DNA from: Enoplolaimus lenunculus
Lineage: Eukaryota > Nematoda > Enoplea > Enoplida > Thoracostomopsidae
Direction of reading: 5' to 3'
Length of the DNA stretch: 64,000 nucleotides
Assembly: GCA_030248215.1 (NCBI GenBank)
Contig: JASANG010002028.1
Location: 149,758-213,757 of the forward strand
The position numbers and the translations under genes are program-made. The notes under the pieces were generated by a model. The model saw only the letters and a list, made by a program, of their open reading frames with translations. It was not told the DNA's origin and searched no databases. Of this stretch, positions 22,581 through 34,794 are shown piece after piece (positions within the stretch are counted from its first letter, which is position 1; every line of letters starts with the position of its first letter).

Positions 22581-22837
22581 GCAATTCCGAAATATTCTTT
22601 AGCTCCGCTACCCCAGTGTTCAAATATTTTTTACCGAACGTTTATAGGCATCGTTTTGTTTTGATTATACTACTGGTAAAACGCTAACAAATTTTGATCG
22701 TAAAACAAAAAAAATTTATAGACGACGCCTTTTATAGACTGCCTAAACTTAAAATTTCAACAAATTTTTTATCGACGAGATGCAATAAAACCTTTTTTCT
22801 TTTCTATTGATATAAACGCTGGTGAAAGCAAGGAGCA

Positions 22838-22990
22838 AATCCAAGCCTAAGCCTAAGAGTATAGATGAGCCTATTCCTAAGCATAAGCCTAAGCCTAAAC
22901 CTAAGCCTAAGCAAAAAAATAGTCTAAAGCTTAAACTGACTCTATTATAGGTTTCCGGAAAACGATCCAGCCCTGTTCTATACATGGTCC
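22838..22990. mobile_element. TTAGGC-core MITE, type C, left-truncated
   Basis: CCTAAGCCTAAGAGTATAGA, then AATAGTCTAAAGCTTAAACT, then CCGGAAAACGATCCAGCCCT and GTTCTATACATGG. The left terminal repeat is missing. Confidence 0.65.
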
Positions 22991-23240
22991 CGTTATTTTA
23001 TATGCGCAGCCTCTTTGATAAGATATTTATTTATCCGCCGCTCCGATACAACGATGCAACTCAAAAACAGGCTGAGTCACCCGTTCATCGTTAAGCTTCC
23101 ATGATTTTTCGTTAGGAAGCAACTTGAATTCTTGGCCAGTGTTTAGAATAGGGCCGTAACCGTAGTATATGAATAATCGGGTTAGAATGTTTTGTAATGT
23201 TCCGTCGCTGTGTACTGCAACAGAACCCAGCCATTCCATA

Positions 23241-23450
23241 CTGCAAAAAATGGTGAGCCAAATTGAATCTCTCCGAAATATGCTTTTCGGAACTACACAA
23301 ACTGAGTGAAATTCGACTCCGCCAGAGCCAAACATGCGACTAAATGAGTCCAATGTGACTATGATGGAGTCGAATTTTCACTCAATTTGTGTACTAGTCG
23401 CGAGCAGCCATTTCGGAAAGAGTCAACCTGACTCACCCTTTTTTGCAGTG
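23241..23450. mobile_element. AP-1-site MITE
   Basis: CTGCAAAAAATGGTGAGCCA faces CTCACCCTTTTTTGCAGTG, with TA next to each end. The inside has the GAGTCAAATTCGACTCC-type repeats of the family, partly decayed. Confidence 0.7.
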
Positions 23451-23530
23451 TATTAATTTTTCGTCTCCCGTTTCAAACTGAAAATGTTTTGGACCACTAT
23501 AACACGACGAGTATTCCCCGTCAGATCTAT

Positions 23531-23625
23531 TCCAGCCCCCCCCCCCCGGAAAGATCTGTGTAGGCCAATCTTTCCCCGCGAACGGAAACATTCGCCTACG
23601 CAGATGTTTTTCCTTTCAGGCCGAG
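23531..23625. repeat. Inverted repeat AGATCTGTGTAGGC / GCCTACGCAGATGT
   Basis: AAAGATCTGTGTAGGC faces GCCTACGCAGATGTTTTTCC around TTTCCCCGCG. A similar arrangement with GCGAATGCGTCCGG lies at 24840-24960, which suggests a small MITE family. A run of C begins near 23538. Confidence 0.35.
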
Positions 23626-23887
23626 CTTTACCCTAATTCCTGCGTACTTCTGTGTGTCTATTACAACTTTAAAGTGATGTTTTGAAATGTTTTCAATAAG
23701 TATATGTTGGTTAGTTCCAGCCACAAAAATACCCCCTCCGCCGAGGAAGTTTGAATATATGCTCTGCGCCGTCCTGTATTACGTTGATCAAAATGGCTCG
23801 AAAGTACAAATAGCCCGATCCTTAATCTTCATGTCCGTATAAAGACCGTGATAAACCCAAATCAGGGGCAGGCGGTGTTTCGGGATC

Positions 23888-24060
23888 GGGCCTGTAGCCA
23901 AAGAGAAGCCATAGAAGAGGTGCTCAGCCCCTCTGAAAAAAATGTTGACCCCCTACAAAAGTTTCAACTTTGCTTGTACGTCAACAAACACTAAGAAGAC
24001 GGGGAACTTAAAATTCTAGTTATACGAAGCGAATATTTTTGATAGGTTAGCCAAAAAATT
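23888..24060. mobile_element. CCGTAGCC-family MITE, degenerate
   Basis: CGGGCCTGTAGCCAAAGAG at the left, then GCTCAGCCCCTCTGAAAAAA and the conserved TTAGCCAAAAAATTTTG at the right. The right terminal repeat is lost. Confidence 0.45.
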
Positions 24061-24357
24061 TTGTTCAACTTGTCTTTTCATAAATCATATTTTTGAAAGC
24101 TGGGACCGGAAAGCTGGTATATGCAGTGATAGGCGTTGAATATTTTTCCGAGTATTGGCCCAAGATGAACCAATAGCGGCTGAACCCCTCGCAAGACCAG
24201 AAGCAAAGTTTGCGTTGAATTTACTATTTCAAACATTCCCAATCCGATTTCATTGCGATTTTGACGAATACCATTGCGAATGCTTGACTTTCAAAATCTG
24301 TCTTTACAAATAAAATTATATGAAATTCAAAATGTAGCAACTTGACCTACCGTCGCA

Positions 24358-24560
24358 GGGCCCATGAAAAGTTTAAGCATTAGTCTTTTTGCTTGGCCTA
24401 GGCTTAGGCTTAGGCTTAGGATTATGCTCATTATTACGCTTAGGTTTAGGCTTAGGCTTAGGATTATGCTCATTATTACGCTTAGGTTTAGGCTTAGGCT
24501 TAGGCTTAGGAATGTGCTTGCTTATAATACTGTTCCGCCACTGTTCTTTACATTGTCCCG
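24358..24560. mobile_element. TTAGGC-core MITE, type A
   Basis: GGGCCCATG at the left and TGTTCTTTACATTGTCCCG at the right. Three TTAGGC-type runs are separated by the linker ATTATGCTCATTATTACGC, which is itself duplicated. Confidence 0.7.
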
Positions 24561-24730
24561 TCTCAGCAAGTCGAATGCAAGCGATAGAAACATGTGAACT
24601 TTGACTGATGATGCGAAAATATTTCCGAAAACCACTTTAACGCCGTAATTTTCCAGCGTTCAGTAGGCGTGCTCTTGCGGAGGATTGGGCACATGAATGC
24701 TAATTTTTTTGATAACAACTCCATTGCACT

Positions 24731-24792
24731 TTGCCTGCATTCAAGCCAAGATAAACAGCCATTGCCTGCATTCAAGCCAAGATAAACAGCCA
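24731..24792 (+). repeat. 31-bp tandem duplication
   Basis: TTGCCTGCATTCAAGCCAAG followed by ATAAACAGCCA occurs twice in direct tandem. The exact match suggests a recent duplication. Confidence 0.8.
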
Positions 24793-25583
24793 GGGCCACT
24801 AGACTAAGGGGAAAGATGGACCTAAGGTGGAAATATCGGTCTAGGCGAATGCGTCCGGACGAAAAGATCTGCCTGTCTTGGCGAATATTTTCACGGAAAC
24901 CATTGGCCTGAGAGTATGTTTCCGGAGGAAACATCGGCCAAGGCGGATTTTTTTCGTCGTGAAATTTGTGATGGGACAAAAATGTACCTGTTACACCGGC
25001 TTACAAATTACGCATGCGATATGTTTGCATGCCACCAGCTGCCTTTTCCTAATTTGTTAATCAGACTGCAGTCCTGTCGTAACCAATCAATCGATACAAA
25101 CCACTAAACAACTGAATTGTGGAAAATTTGGTCCAAATGTTAAACAAGAAATACTTCAATGAACACATGCTTTAAGCAATCTAAGCGTATTTATTCAGTA
25201 CGTAGTATTACTTGCAGCCAATGCGATCAGTTTTGGCGAGCCCCTGCGATTGCAATTCAAGATCGTTTACTTTTAGACTGAGTCTATTTGCGGCACATCA
25301 GCCAAATTTAGGGGGGAGGCACGGTCCCCCAAATGCCCCCCGTGGGGATGTCCTTGCATCAGCCTGAAATTTACCATTCTCGTCGTACAATTTGTATAAA
25401 AACACATGGTGAGCGTGTGAAACGAAGTAAGTTTCCCCTGCGTATAACGCGTTTCACACAAAAATTGCACCCGTTCCGATAGCAAAATAGTAAACTGCAG
25501 CGCTTACCGTGTGTTTAAGGTTAATCATTAAAAATAAATCGCCATCCTCATCTTAACGACAAATTTAAACGATTTGGACAAAT

Positions 25584-25748
25584 TATAGAACAGGGGTGAA
25601 ACTGTAGTATAAGCATATTCCCTAAGCCTAAGCGCAACAGTAAGCTTACACCTAAGCCTATTAATAAAGCAAAAAAATTAGTGTTAAGCTTAAGCTTATT
25701 TTATTCCAGATCCACAGAAAAACGTTCCGGCTCTGATCTTTACATAGG
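25584..25748. mobile_element. TTAGGC-core MITE with unlike ends (C-type left, A-type right)
   Basis: The left end TATAGAACAGGGGTGAAACT is type C, whereas the right end TGATCTTTACATAGG is type A. The core has CCTAAGCCTAAG units and the AAGCTTAAGCTT module. Confidence 0.6.
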
Positions 25749-25859
25749 CGAACGATTTTTGTTAAAAAGCAGGTTATCAAACTGTTACCGACCGTTCTAT
25801 TGGACATAATTTAGCAAAAATAAATAATATATTTGCTAAATTTTCTATTGACCTTTGTC

Positions 25860-26036
25860 CTCCAAAATCTTCAAAATTTTGATGCATTCGCGTTTTTTAA
25901 ATCTTTGACAGACCGGTGAATTTATGCACGCCTCACTTGCATTGGCAGAAAAATAAAACATTTTTAAAACTTTTATACTTCAATATCTGTTTTTCGTTTT
26001 CGTTATTTTTACGACCCGTTTACACCATGCCATCCC
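25860..26036. mobile_element. GGGTGTAA-family MITE fragment, reverse copy
   Basis: TACTTCAATATCTGTTTTTC then GTTTTCGTTATTTTTACG and CCGTTTACACC match the right part of 47600-47762. Limits are approximate. Confidence 0.4.
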
Positions 26037-26444
26037 ATGACATGAGGTTACAAGCTTTTGCAATAAAATATAAAAATTTGCATAAATACAAGCGTTCTTG
26101 TGTTCTCAGTGCCAATTCCAATTCTGGAAACAAATTTCGCACGCTCGAGTTTTGGCACAGTCAAACGAATTTCATAACTAACACAAACTTTAATTCAGCT
26201 TCAGCTTACAGAAGTACGTAGTGACCCGAGTAAGAGTGGGGCACCTGGGCCAAGGCCTACAACAGGGATCGCAAACTTCACCGGATTAACAGAAAACTAC
26301 AATTTTATATTAATGATTAGTGCTAAAATTGCGTTTGCCTTCTCGTTCGCTTCGAGCATCCTTGTTTGTCACTAATGGATATGCCGCAGTCCTTCGCCCA
26401 ACATTTGTGAATCGGCCAGTAATCCCTCTGCTACACGATTAAAC

Positions 26445-26688
26445 CAATGACGGATCCAGAAATTTTTGGTGGGGGGATGGAAAAGTGGAACGTGATAAGT
26501 ATTGGCACATGTTCATACATATTTTACGCATATAAAAACAGTCACAATTAACACACAAAACTGTGGAATCTTAAGATATTGGAACAAAAATTTACATTGT
26601 ATTGACGCTTGCTTTAAACACTAAAAAATTTACACTCAGCAGCCGGTGGTGGGATGCATTCCCCCGTCGCTGCCTGGATCCGCCCTTG
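26445..26688. mobile_element. hAT MITE, GGCGGATCC family
   Basis: CAATGACGGATCCAG faces CTGGATCCGCCCTTG. Flanks GATTAAAC and TACTAAAC match at 6 of 8 positions, consistent with an old 8-bp duplication. Sisters are at 27990 and 44062. Confidence 0.65.
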
Positions 26689-26699
26689 TACTAAACAGC

Positions 26700-27960
26700 T
26701 GAGGTCGGTGTTAACTTTCGATGCAACCATTATATTAACCATCGAAAAATTTAAAATAATCGTTTCAAAATTCTGAAGCTTTTCATGGATTGTAAAGCTG
26801 TATTGAAATAAAAGTAGTTTTAAAATACAAATAACAGATGTGTGATGTTATTTTAGATCGAAATTTAAAATTTTTCACATCCCAAAGTCACAAATTTTGC
26901 TTAGAAATCTGTGTGAATAGACGCTATTTTTCACGGCCGTTACACCAATATTTACCATTTATGAATATAGTTTATAATATTTAGGGTCTTATAATTAACA
27001 CAATTTTGTCTATAAATTGACTATGGTGTTCGTTTTACTGTGAAGATGTACACAGATTTGAGAGTTTTGGCCAAAATTAGATGCCATTTTAAGATATAAA
27101 AACAAACTAAATTACTTCTTACAAATCAAAGACAACAGTATTTTTTCAAATTTTCACCAAGATTTAAAATGTATAGCTTGAAGCTTTGAAACCATGATGA
27201 AAACTGTGAAATGGTTAATTTTGAACAAATTTAATAGTGTCTACGAGGTGCTGGTGCCGTATTTGTTGAGACACACATCAAAGTTTAGTTGTTGATAATT
27301 GCAAGCGTAGATTTCAGTTTGCCAACGTTTATTAACGGACATTTGAAAGTAATTTTTCCTGTTTTTATAAGCCAAATTGCTTTAAAAAATATAAAATTTA
27401 GCATTTTCAAGATAAAAAATTAAAATTGACGATTAACTTTACGTCAAATCTTTTATAATGAATCATCCGCGCTATAATGCATGAGAAATCATATAAATTT
27501 GTCTAACGACCCGGTAAAGACCAGTGTAAGTACAAAACGAAACCGTAACCAGCTTATTAGGTCAAATTCTGTTGTACGCAAATACTATTAACTGTCTCGA
27601 CACCGTCCAAAGACAATCGGAACAAAACGTAAAAATTCAAGCTTAAATTGGACATATAAAATACTGCTAAATTTAATAGAGTCAGTTTTATACGCTACAA
27701 ATTAATAATAATTCGTTCAACAGCAAAAAGTGCTGTTCGGACCAAGAAATCGATTAACGAATCATGTAAACCTGTACGGGGATGAAGACCGGTTTGGAAC
27801 CGACAAATAAATGGGTGAATTGAGTAAACTTTGCGAGCGAAGTGAGCGTGAACCCTGTCGCATATTTGTACAGATTCCAGTACAAAATCGTAGTTTCGAG
27901 TGCATCCGGGCGATTCTTTCCTGTTATGGAGACCAAATTCCCTATTTTCATTGTATCGCA
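26700..27960. other. No gene recognised
   Basis: Uniformly AT-rich DNA without exons, repeat ends or tandem structure that I can resolve. A 9-bp triplication of GGTACTCAG lies at its right edge (27961-27985). Confidence 0.4.
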
Positions 27961-27989
27961 GGTACTCAGGTACTCAGGTACTCAGATGC

Positions 27990-28276
27990 CAGTGGCGTAT
28001 CCAGGATGTTCCGGGCGGGGGGGTATATTTTTAGTGTTCCGAAATTATTAGTCAAATCGCGTTTCTAGCAGATTTTTCTGTGTTTTAAGATTGCTTATTT
28101 CACCGAAGATATACAAAATTTGGATTTGTGTTGTAAATACTTCTACCATATTTTTCACTTTTATTTGGTTACAAAATGCCTTGTGAGCTTCAGATGAGCC
28201 TATTTGCATTGTATAATTTTTAACATGGGAGGGCCGGCGACAGACTATCTCCGCTTCACCCCTGTATCCGCCACTG
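27990..28276. mobile_element. hAT MITE, GGCG(T/G)ATCC family
   Basis: CAGTGGCGTATCCAGG faces CCTGTATCCGCCACTG. Flanks TCAGATGC and TCAGCTGC match at 7 of 8 positions. Length 287 bp, non-coding. Confidence 0.75.
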
Positions 28277-28614
28277 TCAGCTGCACCCTCCTGGTCATGC
28301 ATCATTCGCTCTTGCCTTAATACCTACCGCGAACTTTGATTGCGGGGTACCGGCAAAGTATAACGAATGTTGGTACATTTTGTGCCACGCCAAACTGGTA
28401 ACCTGCATACTCTTGTCAAAATCATATGGTTATCATTTTACTGAGCAGAGCTTGTGTCTTAGCTCATGGTATCTACTTTCTTACAGGTCACAGACTGTAA
28501 GATCAATAAGATTTAACTGGAAACAGTTTAAACTTTAAAAATATTAAAAATGTTTGACGCAAACTTAGCAGACCCAATAGACACCCACCTGTACCCTAAC
28601 TGCGCTTTGAGTGA

Positions 28615-28788
28615 GACGGCTTGGAACGTTTTTCCGGGGGAATGCACTAGAGTTAGTTTAAGTTTTAGACTATTTTTTGGTTTGGCTTAGGCTTAGAATC
28701 AGGTTTTGGTATAAACTCATTCTTATGTTTAGGTTTAGGCTTAGGAATATATTATACTACTGTTACGGCCCAGTTCTTTACATAGGCC
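28615..28788. mobile_element. TTAGGC-core MITE, type A, decayed left end
   Basis: GGAACGTTTTTCCGGGGG, then the GTTTTAGACTATTTTTTGG module, TTAGGC-like units and the right end CCCAGTTCTTTACATAGGCC. Confidence 0.6.
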
Positions 28789-29139
28789 TAAGAACCAATG
28801 GTACAAAGAAAGTTGCTCGCTTGACCACAGTTGAACCCCTACGTTCGTTAATGTTTTTCCAACAGTGTGAGTTTAAGCCACGAGGGAAATCAGTTACTTT
28901 CTGTGTTCTGTTTTGTGCTACCAGTGAGACAGGGTTGAAGTGTTCATACGAGGCAGCCGCTTGAAAGATTTGAACGAGTGTTGTAGGTCTAATCATTAGG
29001 ATGAAGGTGTTGCCGAGAGAACTGATTTTTTGAGATCAGAGAACAGATTCTCATTTTTAAATTCATCGAATCACAATTTATAGCCATCACGTAACTTTTT
29101 TTCCCATAGAGTACATTGCGAGCAACTAAATACACATAG

Positions 29140-29540
29140 CAAGGTTCCAATCGGAACTTAATTTTGTTGGGATCGGAATCGAAATTGAATTTGCTCGTCG
29201 GAACCGGAATCGGAATTTGTAGATTTAATTATGTTATGGTTTTGTGCAGTTTTAGTTGCAAGACCAACTAGACTTTACTTCACAGTTTACACCTCAGCAT
29301 AAGTTTTTAGTGACAATGTATAATTTTCGAAATCAGATGGTTTTGTAATTCATTTTCTGTCTTTTTAATTGTCTCAAATCACAAGGTGGAACATAAGTTT
29401 AAATATGAAATAATTTTGAAGAAAAAACACACGTCACCGAAAATACCGGACTTCCGGCATCGGAATCACACACCGTCGGAATCGGAATGCAAATTTTGTC
29501 GGGATTTCAACCGGAATCGGAAATCCGTTGGAACTTTGAC
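29140..29540. mobile_element. AATCGGAA-rich MITE
   Basis: GGTTCCAATCGGAACTTAAT at the left and CCGGAATCGGAAATCCGTTG then GAACTTTG at the right. Several GGAATCGGAAT motifs are shared with 3926-4294 and 36690-37042. Confidence 0.45.
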
Positions 29541-29619
29541 AGATAGTATATGTACAGGTAATACATACAGTGCCAGACACGTGTTTATTAAGATTCTTAC
29601 ATGTATGTCCAGTGCAAAA

Positions 29620-29744
29620 TCTCCCGAAGACGCGACAACTCCTTTGGCATGAGTGGTAATGGTAAACGATTCACGCTCATTAGACTGCGGTTCAAGCCTA
29701 AAGTTGCTATCAGATAAGAGTGAAAATATTCATTTGAGAAAGGG
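29620..29744 (+). mobile_element. piggyBac-like MITE, 3' part with tRNA-like segment
   Basis: The tRNA-like stretch GGCATGAGTGGTAATGG (A-box-like) and GCGGTTCAAGCC (B-box-like) is followed by AAAATATTCATTTGAGAAAG and GG, then TTAA at 29745-29748. The left end is missing. Confidence 0.6.
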
Positions 29745-29945
29745 TTAATGACTGCTAATTTAACATCATAGACCTTAAATGATGTGGCTAAATACATTAT
29801 TTGGAATTTATGTGCAAGAACCTTCGCTGTTATGAGCTGAATGGGGAAATTTAATAGGGACAGAACTTTACTTGTTCTACTCCTGTATGGAACTCTGAGA
29901 GAGTACGGCACTTTTTCGGCTCTTTCACTTATTCTTCAGATTTAA

Positions 29946-30068
29946 GATTATGGGTGTCGCTAGACGACGTTTGGCGCTGTCCGTCACCGTGCAGTAATGT
30001 ACTTGAATTAGTCACGTACGATACTGTATGGTGACGAACGGTGACTGTCGACACCGGACGTCGTCACA
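29946..30068. repeat. CGTCACCG inverted-repeat element
   Basis: GTCGCTAGACGACGTTTGGC and CTGTCCGTCACCGTGCAG face GGTGACGAACGGTGACTG and GACGTCGTCACACGAC. The same order occurs at 40092-40246. Confidence 0.5.
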
Positions 30069-30078
30069 CGACAAATAG

Positions 30079-30279
30079 TCACTCCAAAAAAATGGTGAGT
30101 CAAATTGAGTCTCTCCGAAATAGGTTTTTTGGGACTACACAAACTGAGTCAAATTCGACTTCGCCGCAGTCAAAGTCGACTCACTGAGCAACTCGGGTGA
30201 GTCGAATTTGATTCAGTTTGTGTAGCCTGGAAAAGCCTATTTCGGCGATAGTCAATTTGACTCACCATTTTTTGTAGTG
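30079..30279. mobile_element. AP-1-site MITE
   Basis: CACTCCAAAAAAATGGTGAG faces CTCACCATTTTTTGTAGTG followed by TA. At least three exact TGAGTCA/TGACTCA sites are present. Confidence 0.7.
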
Positions 30280-30289
30280 TAGCATCATC

Positions 30290-31850
30290 GAAAGGTTTAT
30301 TCTAGGGTAAACGCTTTGCTTAGGCAAGACAAACGTTCAAAATTAGGCTTCAATACCGCCTGTTTCGAAACCTATAAACCAGTGGTGAAGTGTACAAGAA
30401 CCTCTTTCTGTGTAAGCCCTCAAAGAACGCTCACCCCACTGCCAAATACGTTGAAAATTCGCCAAGTGTCACGTTGTCCATACCTTAACGCTTTAGTGTT
30501 GACAAAATCTAAACTTTTACACAGACAAAACTGTCAGTAACCATTGCATTTCATGTAAAAATTACTTTCTTAAATTATAAATAATGAGTCTACACGCCAT
30601 CTAATATGCACAAAAGGCAGATATGAATAATTTTTGCAATCTTATACTATTTTGTAGTATATCTGTACGTTCTCGCTTCCATTCCCCCAAACACTCGCCC
30701 GTCTGTTGTCCCCTAAGAGTATATTAATAACATTGAGCGAGTTGCGAAAAATGCACCAATATTCACGCTAAAAGTTCAGCAGTTGTTATCCATGTTCACA
30801 CACACATGCAAGAGATTGCAGACAATAATTGCAACTGCAGTTACAAACATTTTTGTACAAATTTACTCTGTCATTGAAATATGGGACAATGAAGGTTGGA
30901 ACGCAGGGGGAGTGTTTATACAAGTCGGAGTATATTTTTCACACGAAATTTGGAGACAAGAAAAAACAACGTTTTACAGGTTTTCGAATCACCTGGATTC
31001 CAGAGTGCGGCGAAAGAAATCGATTCGTTCACTACGTTTGGTCGCAAAAAACCCTTATAAATGATGTTTATTGGCTGCCGAATTAAAATCCTGGAAAACG
31101 ACAAAAATTAATATTGTAGCCCGAATGAAATATATTTGTTACGACAACGCGATACTTGAGACTAATCGGAACTGATAGCGTTTCGGGGGTACGTTTTTAA
31201 GATCAAACACATGGGTGTTTACGGTGAGATAACATTTTTCAAAATATTTTCTCCGACTTTCCACGAGGAGTTCTTTACAAATAAACAATTTAAATGCTCA
31301 AATTTGTACCTGGGTTTAAACTAAAAAAAACCGTTAAATAACCGCTTTGTGTGTATTGAATAGACGGGAATTCCGGTTGCCATAAATCTAAAAACCGAAC
31401 GTGGTGCAGCGATGCGGACGGCATCGTTGAACTCAGCCTATAAAACTAAGTCGGATAGGATGGTTCTTACAGCATCCTACGGTGCGTCGATATTGCGTAC
31501 CTTCGCCAAATTAAATTTATTACAGAGAGGAATTAGGTACTCGGTTAATATAATTTCATTTATTTTTACCAATTTCTGGTTTGGTTCAAGCTGAATTTTT
31601 GGGTTCCATACTATTTGAAATAATCTCTAACAGCTTTGTCCATTAGAAAATGGTTATGTTAGCCCCTTGCAATTACGAGGGGGGCAAAGAGGGGCGCCCC
31701 TGCTCTCTCCCACCTACGAACAGCTTCGATCCCCCGGCGGAAAATTCTGTCAGTTGCATTAAAGAATTCCATTCTCCGATAATTTTCCGTGCGCCATCTG
31801 ACAATATTTTCTTGCTCCTTTAACTAAAAAATTCCGGTTGTAGGTCTTAT
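30290..31850. other. No gene recognised
   Basis: Moderately AT-rich with short open frames only (none above about 95 residues) and no clear repeat ends. GC-rich AGGGGGGCAAAGAGGGGCGC at about 31677 may be a MITE remnant. Confidence 0.35.
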
Positions 31851-32021
31851 GCCGGTAGCCCGACTCGCCTACCTAGGGTGAGAGGGCTAAAAAAATTTCA
31901 TGAGATGCATACAACAGATTTTTGTTAACTTACAAGCAAGGTTGAAAATTTTCTAGGTTAGCCAAAATTTTTCCCGGTACGGGGGCTGAGCCCTTCTGGC
32001 CCACCTTTGGCTACAGGCCCA
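31851..32021. mobile_element. CCGTAGCC-family MITE
   Basis: GCCGGTAGCCCGACTCGCC and GCTAAAAAAATTTCATGAG at the left; GGGCTGAGCCCTTCTGGCCC and TTGGCTACAGGCCCAG at the right. Confidence 0.6.
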
Positions 32022-32154
32022 GTGGATCTGTCTGTATCAGCCACATTCCTCAAATACGACCGAAACTTAGGTTAGATATTAGTGGATTTCGTTGCCTTTC
32101 AAGCTTGAATTTTATTGAGCACCAACGCTATTGTTTCTTTTTCTGTATTTGTAA

Positions 32155-32292
32155 TTTAAGCCTACGCCTAAGCGTTGCAAAAATGTGTTCCTAAGCCTAA
32201 GCCTAAGCCCAAGCAAAAAATTGTAATCGAGAATCTAAATCTACTCTTTTATAAACCACCAGAAACCTGGACGCCGCTTAAAGTAACATGGG
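32155..32292. mobile_element. TTAGGC-core MITE, type B, reverse
   Basis: CCTACGCCTAAGCGTTGC, then CCTAAGCCTAAGCCTAAG, AGAATCTAAATCTACTC, and the right end CGCTTAAAGTAACATGGGC. Confidence 0.65.
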
Positions 32293-32603
32293 CGTGTATT
32301 CCAATAATGTACTGCACAATAAACAAATACAAATACAAACTCATGCGTTGAACAATTTTCGATATCAACCAACTGCTCACAGTACATCGCTTACCAATCG
32401 ATGTTCAAATATATATTTTCACGTCAAAATGTTGACGTCAGGTCATTTATATTTCAAACTATAGACTAAAGACTAATACTGTACATTATCTGTTAAACAC
32501 AGTAAAACTTCATTCAAAACTAAAATAACTTCAGAAAAACGCTAGAGTCCAGTAAAAAATAATACTTTAGTTCGTGTAGAAACAGTTAAAGTAGACGGGG
32601 CTC

Positions 32604-32778
32604 GTGTTACTTTAAGAGGCGATCATGTTTCTGGCGGGTCGATAATAGAGTAGGTTTAGATTCTAGATTATATTTTTTTTGCTGAGGCTTAGGTTTAGGA
32701 ACACATTTTTGCAACGCTTAAGCGTAGGCTTTGGAATACGCTTAATCTACTGTTACGACCCTTAAAGTAACATTGGCC
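32604..32778. mobile_element. TTAGGC-core MITE, type B
   Basis: GTGTTACTTTAAGAGGCGAT faces CCCTTAAAGTAACATTGGCC. The interior reads TAGGTTTAGATTCTAGATTA, then TTAGGTTTAGGAACACATTT, then CGCTTAAGCG. Confidence 0.7.
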
Positions 32779-33407
32779 GTAGGCGGTAATTTTTGTTTAC
32801 TGCCCTCGGCAAAAAGTATCCTGCCCACGTACGTAATGAGTGTATTAATAAAATAGGCTTTGGTTTAGGCTAAAGCTTGGACGTTTAGGGTTCGGAAATT
32901 AACAAACACCAGTATGCAGGGGGGGGGGGCTTTTGCCTGTTATCAAATTAACACTAATGAGGGGGGCGAACTAAACAAGTCTCCAACTAAAACGACACTT
33001 ATAATGACTCAGCCTTGTAAACTAGGACACAAGTATGGTTTTTCCTGCCAGTTGCCGTTCTGGCGGAAATGATCTTTGTTTATAGAAAATTTTTGCAAAT
33101 TTGAGCGTCTCATGATTTCCCCTGATTAAAAATGAAATATTGAAAATTGTAAGCAACAAAGTTTTGTTACCAGATCAAAAAATTGTAATAAAATGTACTG
33201 AAAACATGGCCGTCTGCGGTACACAAAAAGGTTTTTATTTCGGAAGTTGCAAAATCCATCAAAACTAATATTATGGACATTAATCGTGTATAGCTGAATG
33301 CTAAAGTTCCTTCAAGACAGACAAACCTTTACGCCCGAATTTGCGTCGGGCATACGAGTATAAGCATCCTCAACAACTTTTCTTTCAAGTTTTCAGAAGG
33401 GATAAGC

Positions 33408-33573
33408 ATGCCCGTAGCCAGTTCACCATTGCTAGCGGAGTTGAAAAATTTTCATGAGGCTCATACAATGGTTTTTGTTGACTGACAAGCAACGCTGAAA
33501 GTTTTCTAGGGGAGAGGTTGCAAATTGTCTCAGTGACGGAGTGAGCCTCCTGCTACACTTGGCTACGCGCCTG
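33408..33573. mobile_element. CCGTAGCC-family MITE
   Basis: GCATGCCCGTAGCCAGTTC at the left and CTTGGCTACGCGCCTGGGTC at the right, with GAAAAATTTTCATGAGG and TGAAAGTTTTCTAGGGGA inside. Confidence 0.6.
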
Positions 33574-34221
33574 GGTCTAAGCAGTTGAATTTATTTCTTA
33601 CAATGTATATTTTAAAATTCAATCCCTGCAATAATTATACATAAATAAACGGAAAACCAGCCAATTTAAAATTATGTTACAGAGTCAAAATTGTAAAATT
33701 TCAAAACACACAGAACAATGATTTCAAAATCCCAAAAAGAGAGTAATATTTTTTTGACACAGATTCGAAATAACTCTTAAACAGGAATTTGTGTCGTCTG
33801 TATAGTGTATCTATTCGCTCGAACGCGAGACTATTACCGGATTGCGACCGGCGGATATACCGGCCGTCAGTCCGGCTTTACACAATTAAACCTTGGAATT
33901 CGGATTTAATGCTAAAATTGCGTTTGGCTTCTCGCTCACTTCACTGTCAACGCGTTTTTTCGGCTATTAAATGGTGCCTCAGAACCCCCATTACGTGAAC
34001 TCGCTATTATTCGAATTGGTCCCGCGTCAATGTCTGTTAATAATAAACCAATGAATATTTGGAACAATCACGCATATTTGAATTTTGAATTTTGTTTTTT
34101 ATAAACATTTCTGCAACAACTCTTTGACGATAGGAAGAGTTTTTGAGGGCGGTATTAGTATGGGTTAATGCTACGTTCGACATTTGAGTGTATATTTTCA
34201 GAATTTAATCATCTGAAACTA

Positions 34222-34300
34222 TGAATATATATATAATATATATGTGTATGTATGTATGTATGAATATATACATATATATTGTGTATGTGTGCATAATATA
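34222..34300 (+). repeat. Microsatellite (TATATATG)n
   Basis: ATATATATAATATATATG followed by TATGTATGTATGTATGAATA; simple TA/TATG repeat. Confidence 0.75.
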
Positions 34301-34346
34301 TAACTTTTATGACTTACATGTACTCTGAAATAGATTATAGTAAATA

Positions 34347-34757
34347 CTGTAGTGACCCGAATAAGAAGTCCGAATCAATAGGAGTCCGTATCTCTAATAA
34401 GAGTCCGTAAGCGAATAGAGTCCCTAAATCCTAGTTAGAGTCCATAAATGTCAATTAACCCTAATTGTAGCGCATAAATGACTCCAGGACGAAATAATTT
34501 GAGTTCGAAACTTTAAAGCGTACTTAAATTTTGAAAGTACATTCCTAAGTACAACCTTGTGTTATCGCTCAGCTACTTACACAAAACAAATAAACGTTTA
34601 ATTTACCGGATAATTGCAGCACCGGATATATAACAGTAGCGAAGGGCGGCGGAGCGTGGGTTACAAACAAATAACAGTCCGTAACCGAATAACAAGGGGG
34701 GTACCCTCTGGAGAGGCCAAATAAATATCAGTCCCCCTCTTACTCAGGTCACTACAG
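34347..34757. mobile_element. CTGTAGTGACC MITE with TA target (Tc1/mariner-like)
   Basis: CTGTAGTGACCCGAATAAGA faces CTCTTACTCAGGTCACTACA then G, with TA on both sides. The inside has reiterated AGTCCGTA/GAGTCC blocks and is shared with 35957-36214. Length 411 bp, non-coding. Confidence 0.75.
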
Positions 34758-34794
34758 TATATGTTAGATTTTGGATTGAGTAGAAAATACAGCA

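Noticed and set aside
24563-24979. 138-codon minus-strand open frame
   Set aside because: It includes a 31-bp tandem duplication and MITE-like inverted sequence; no family resemblance.
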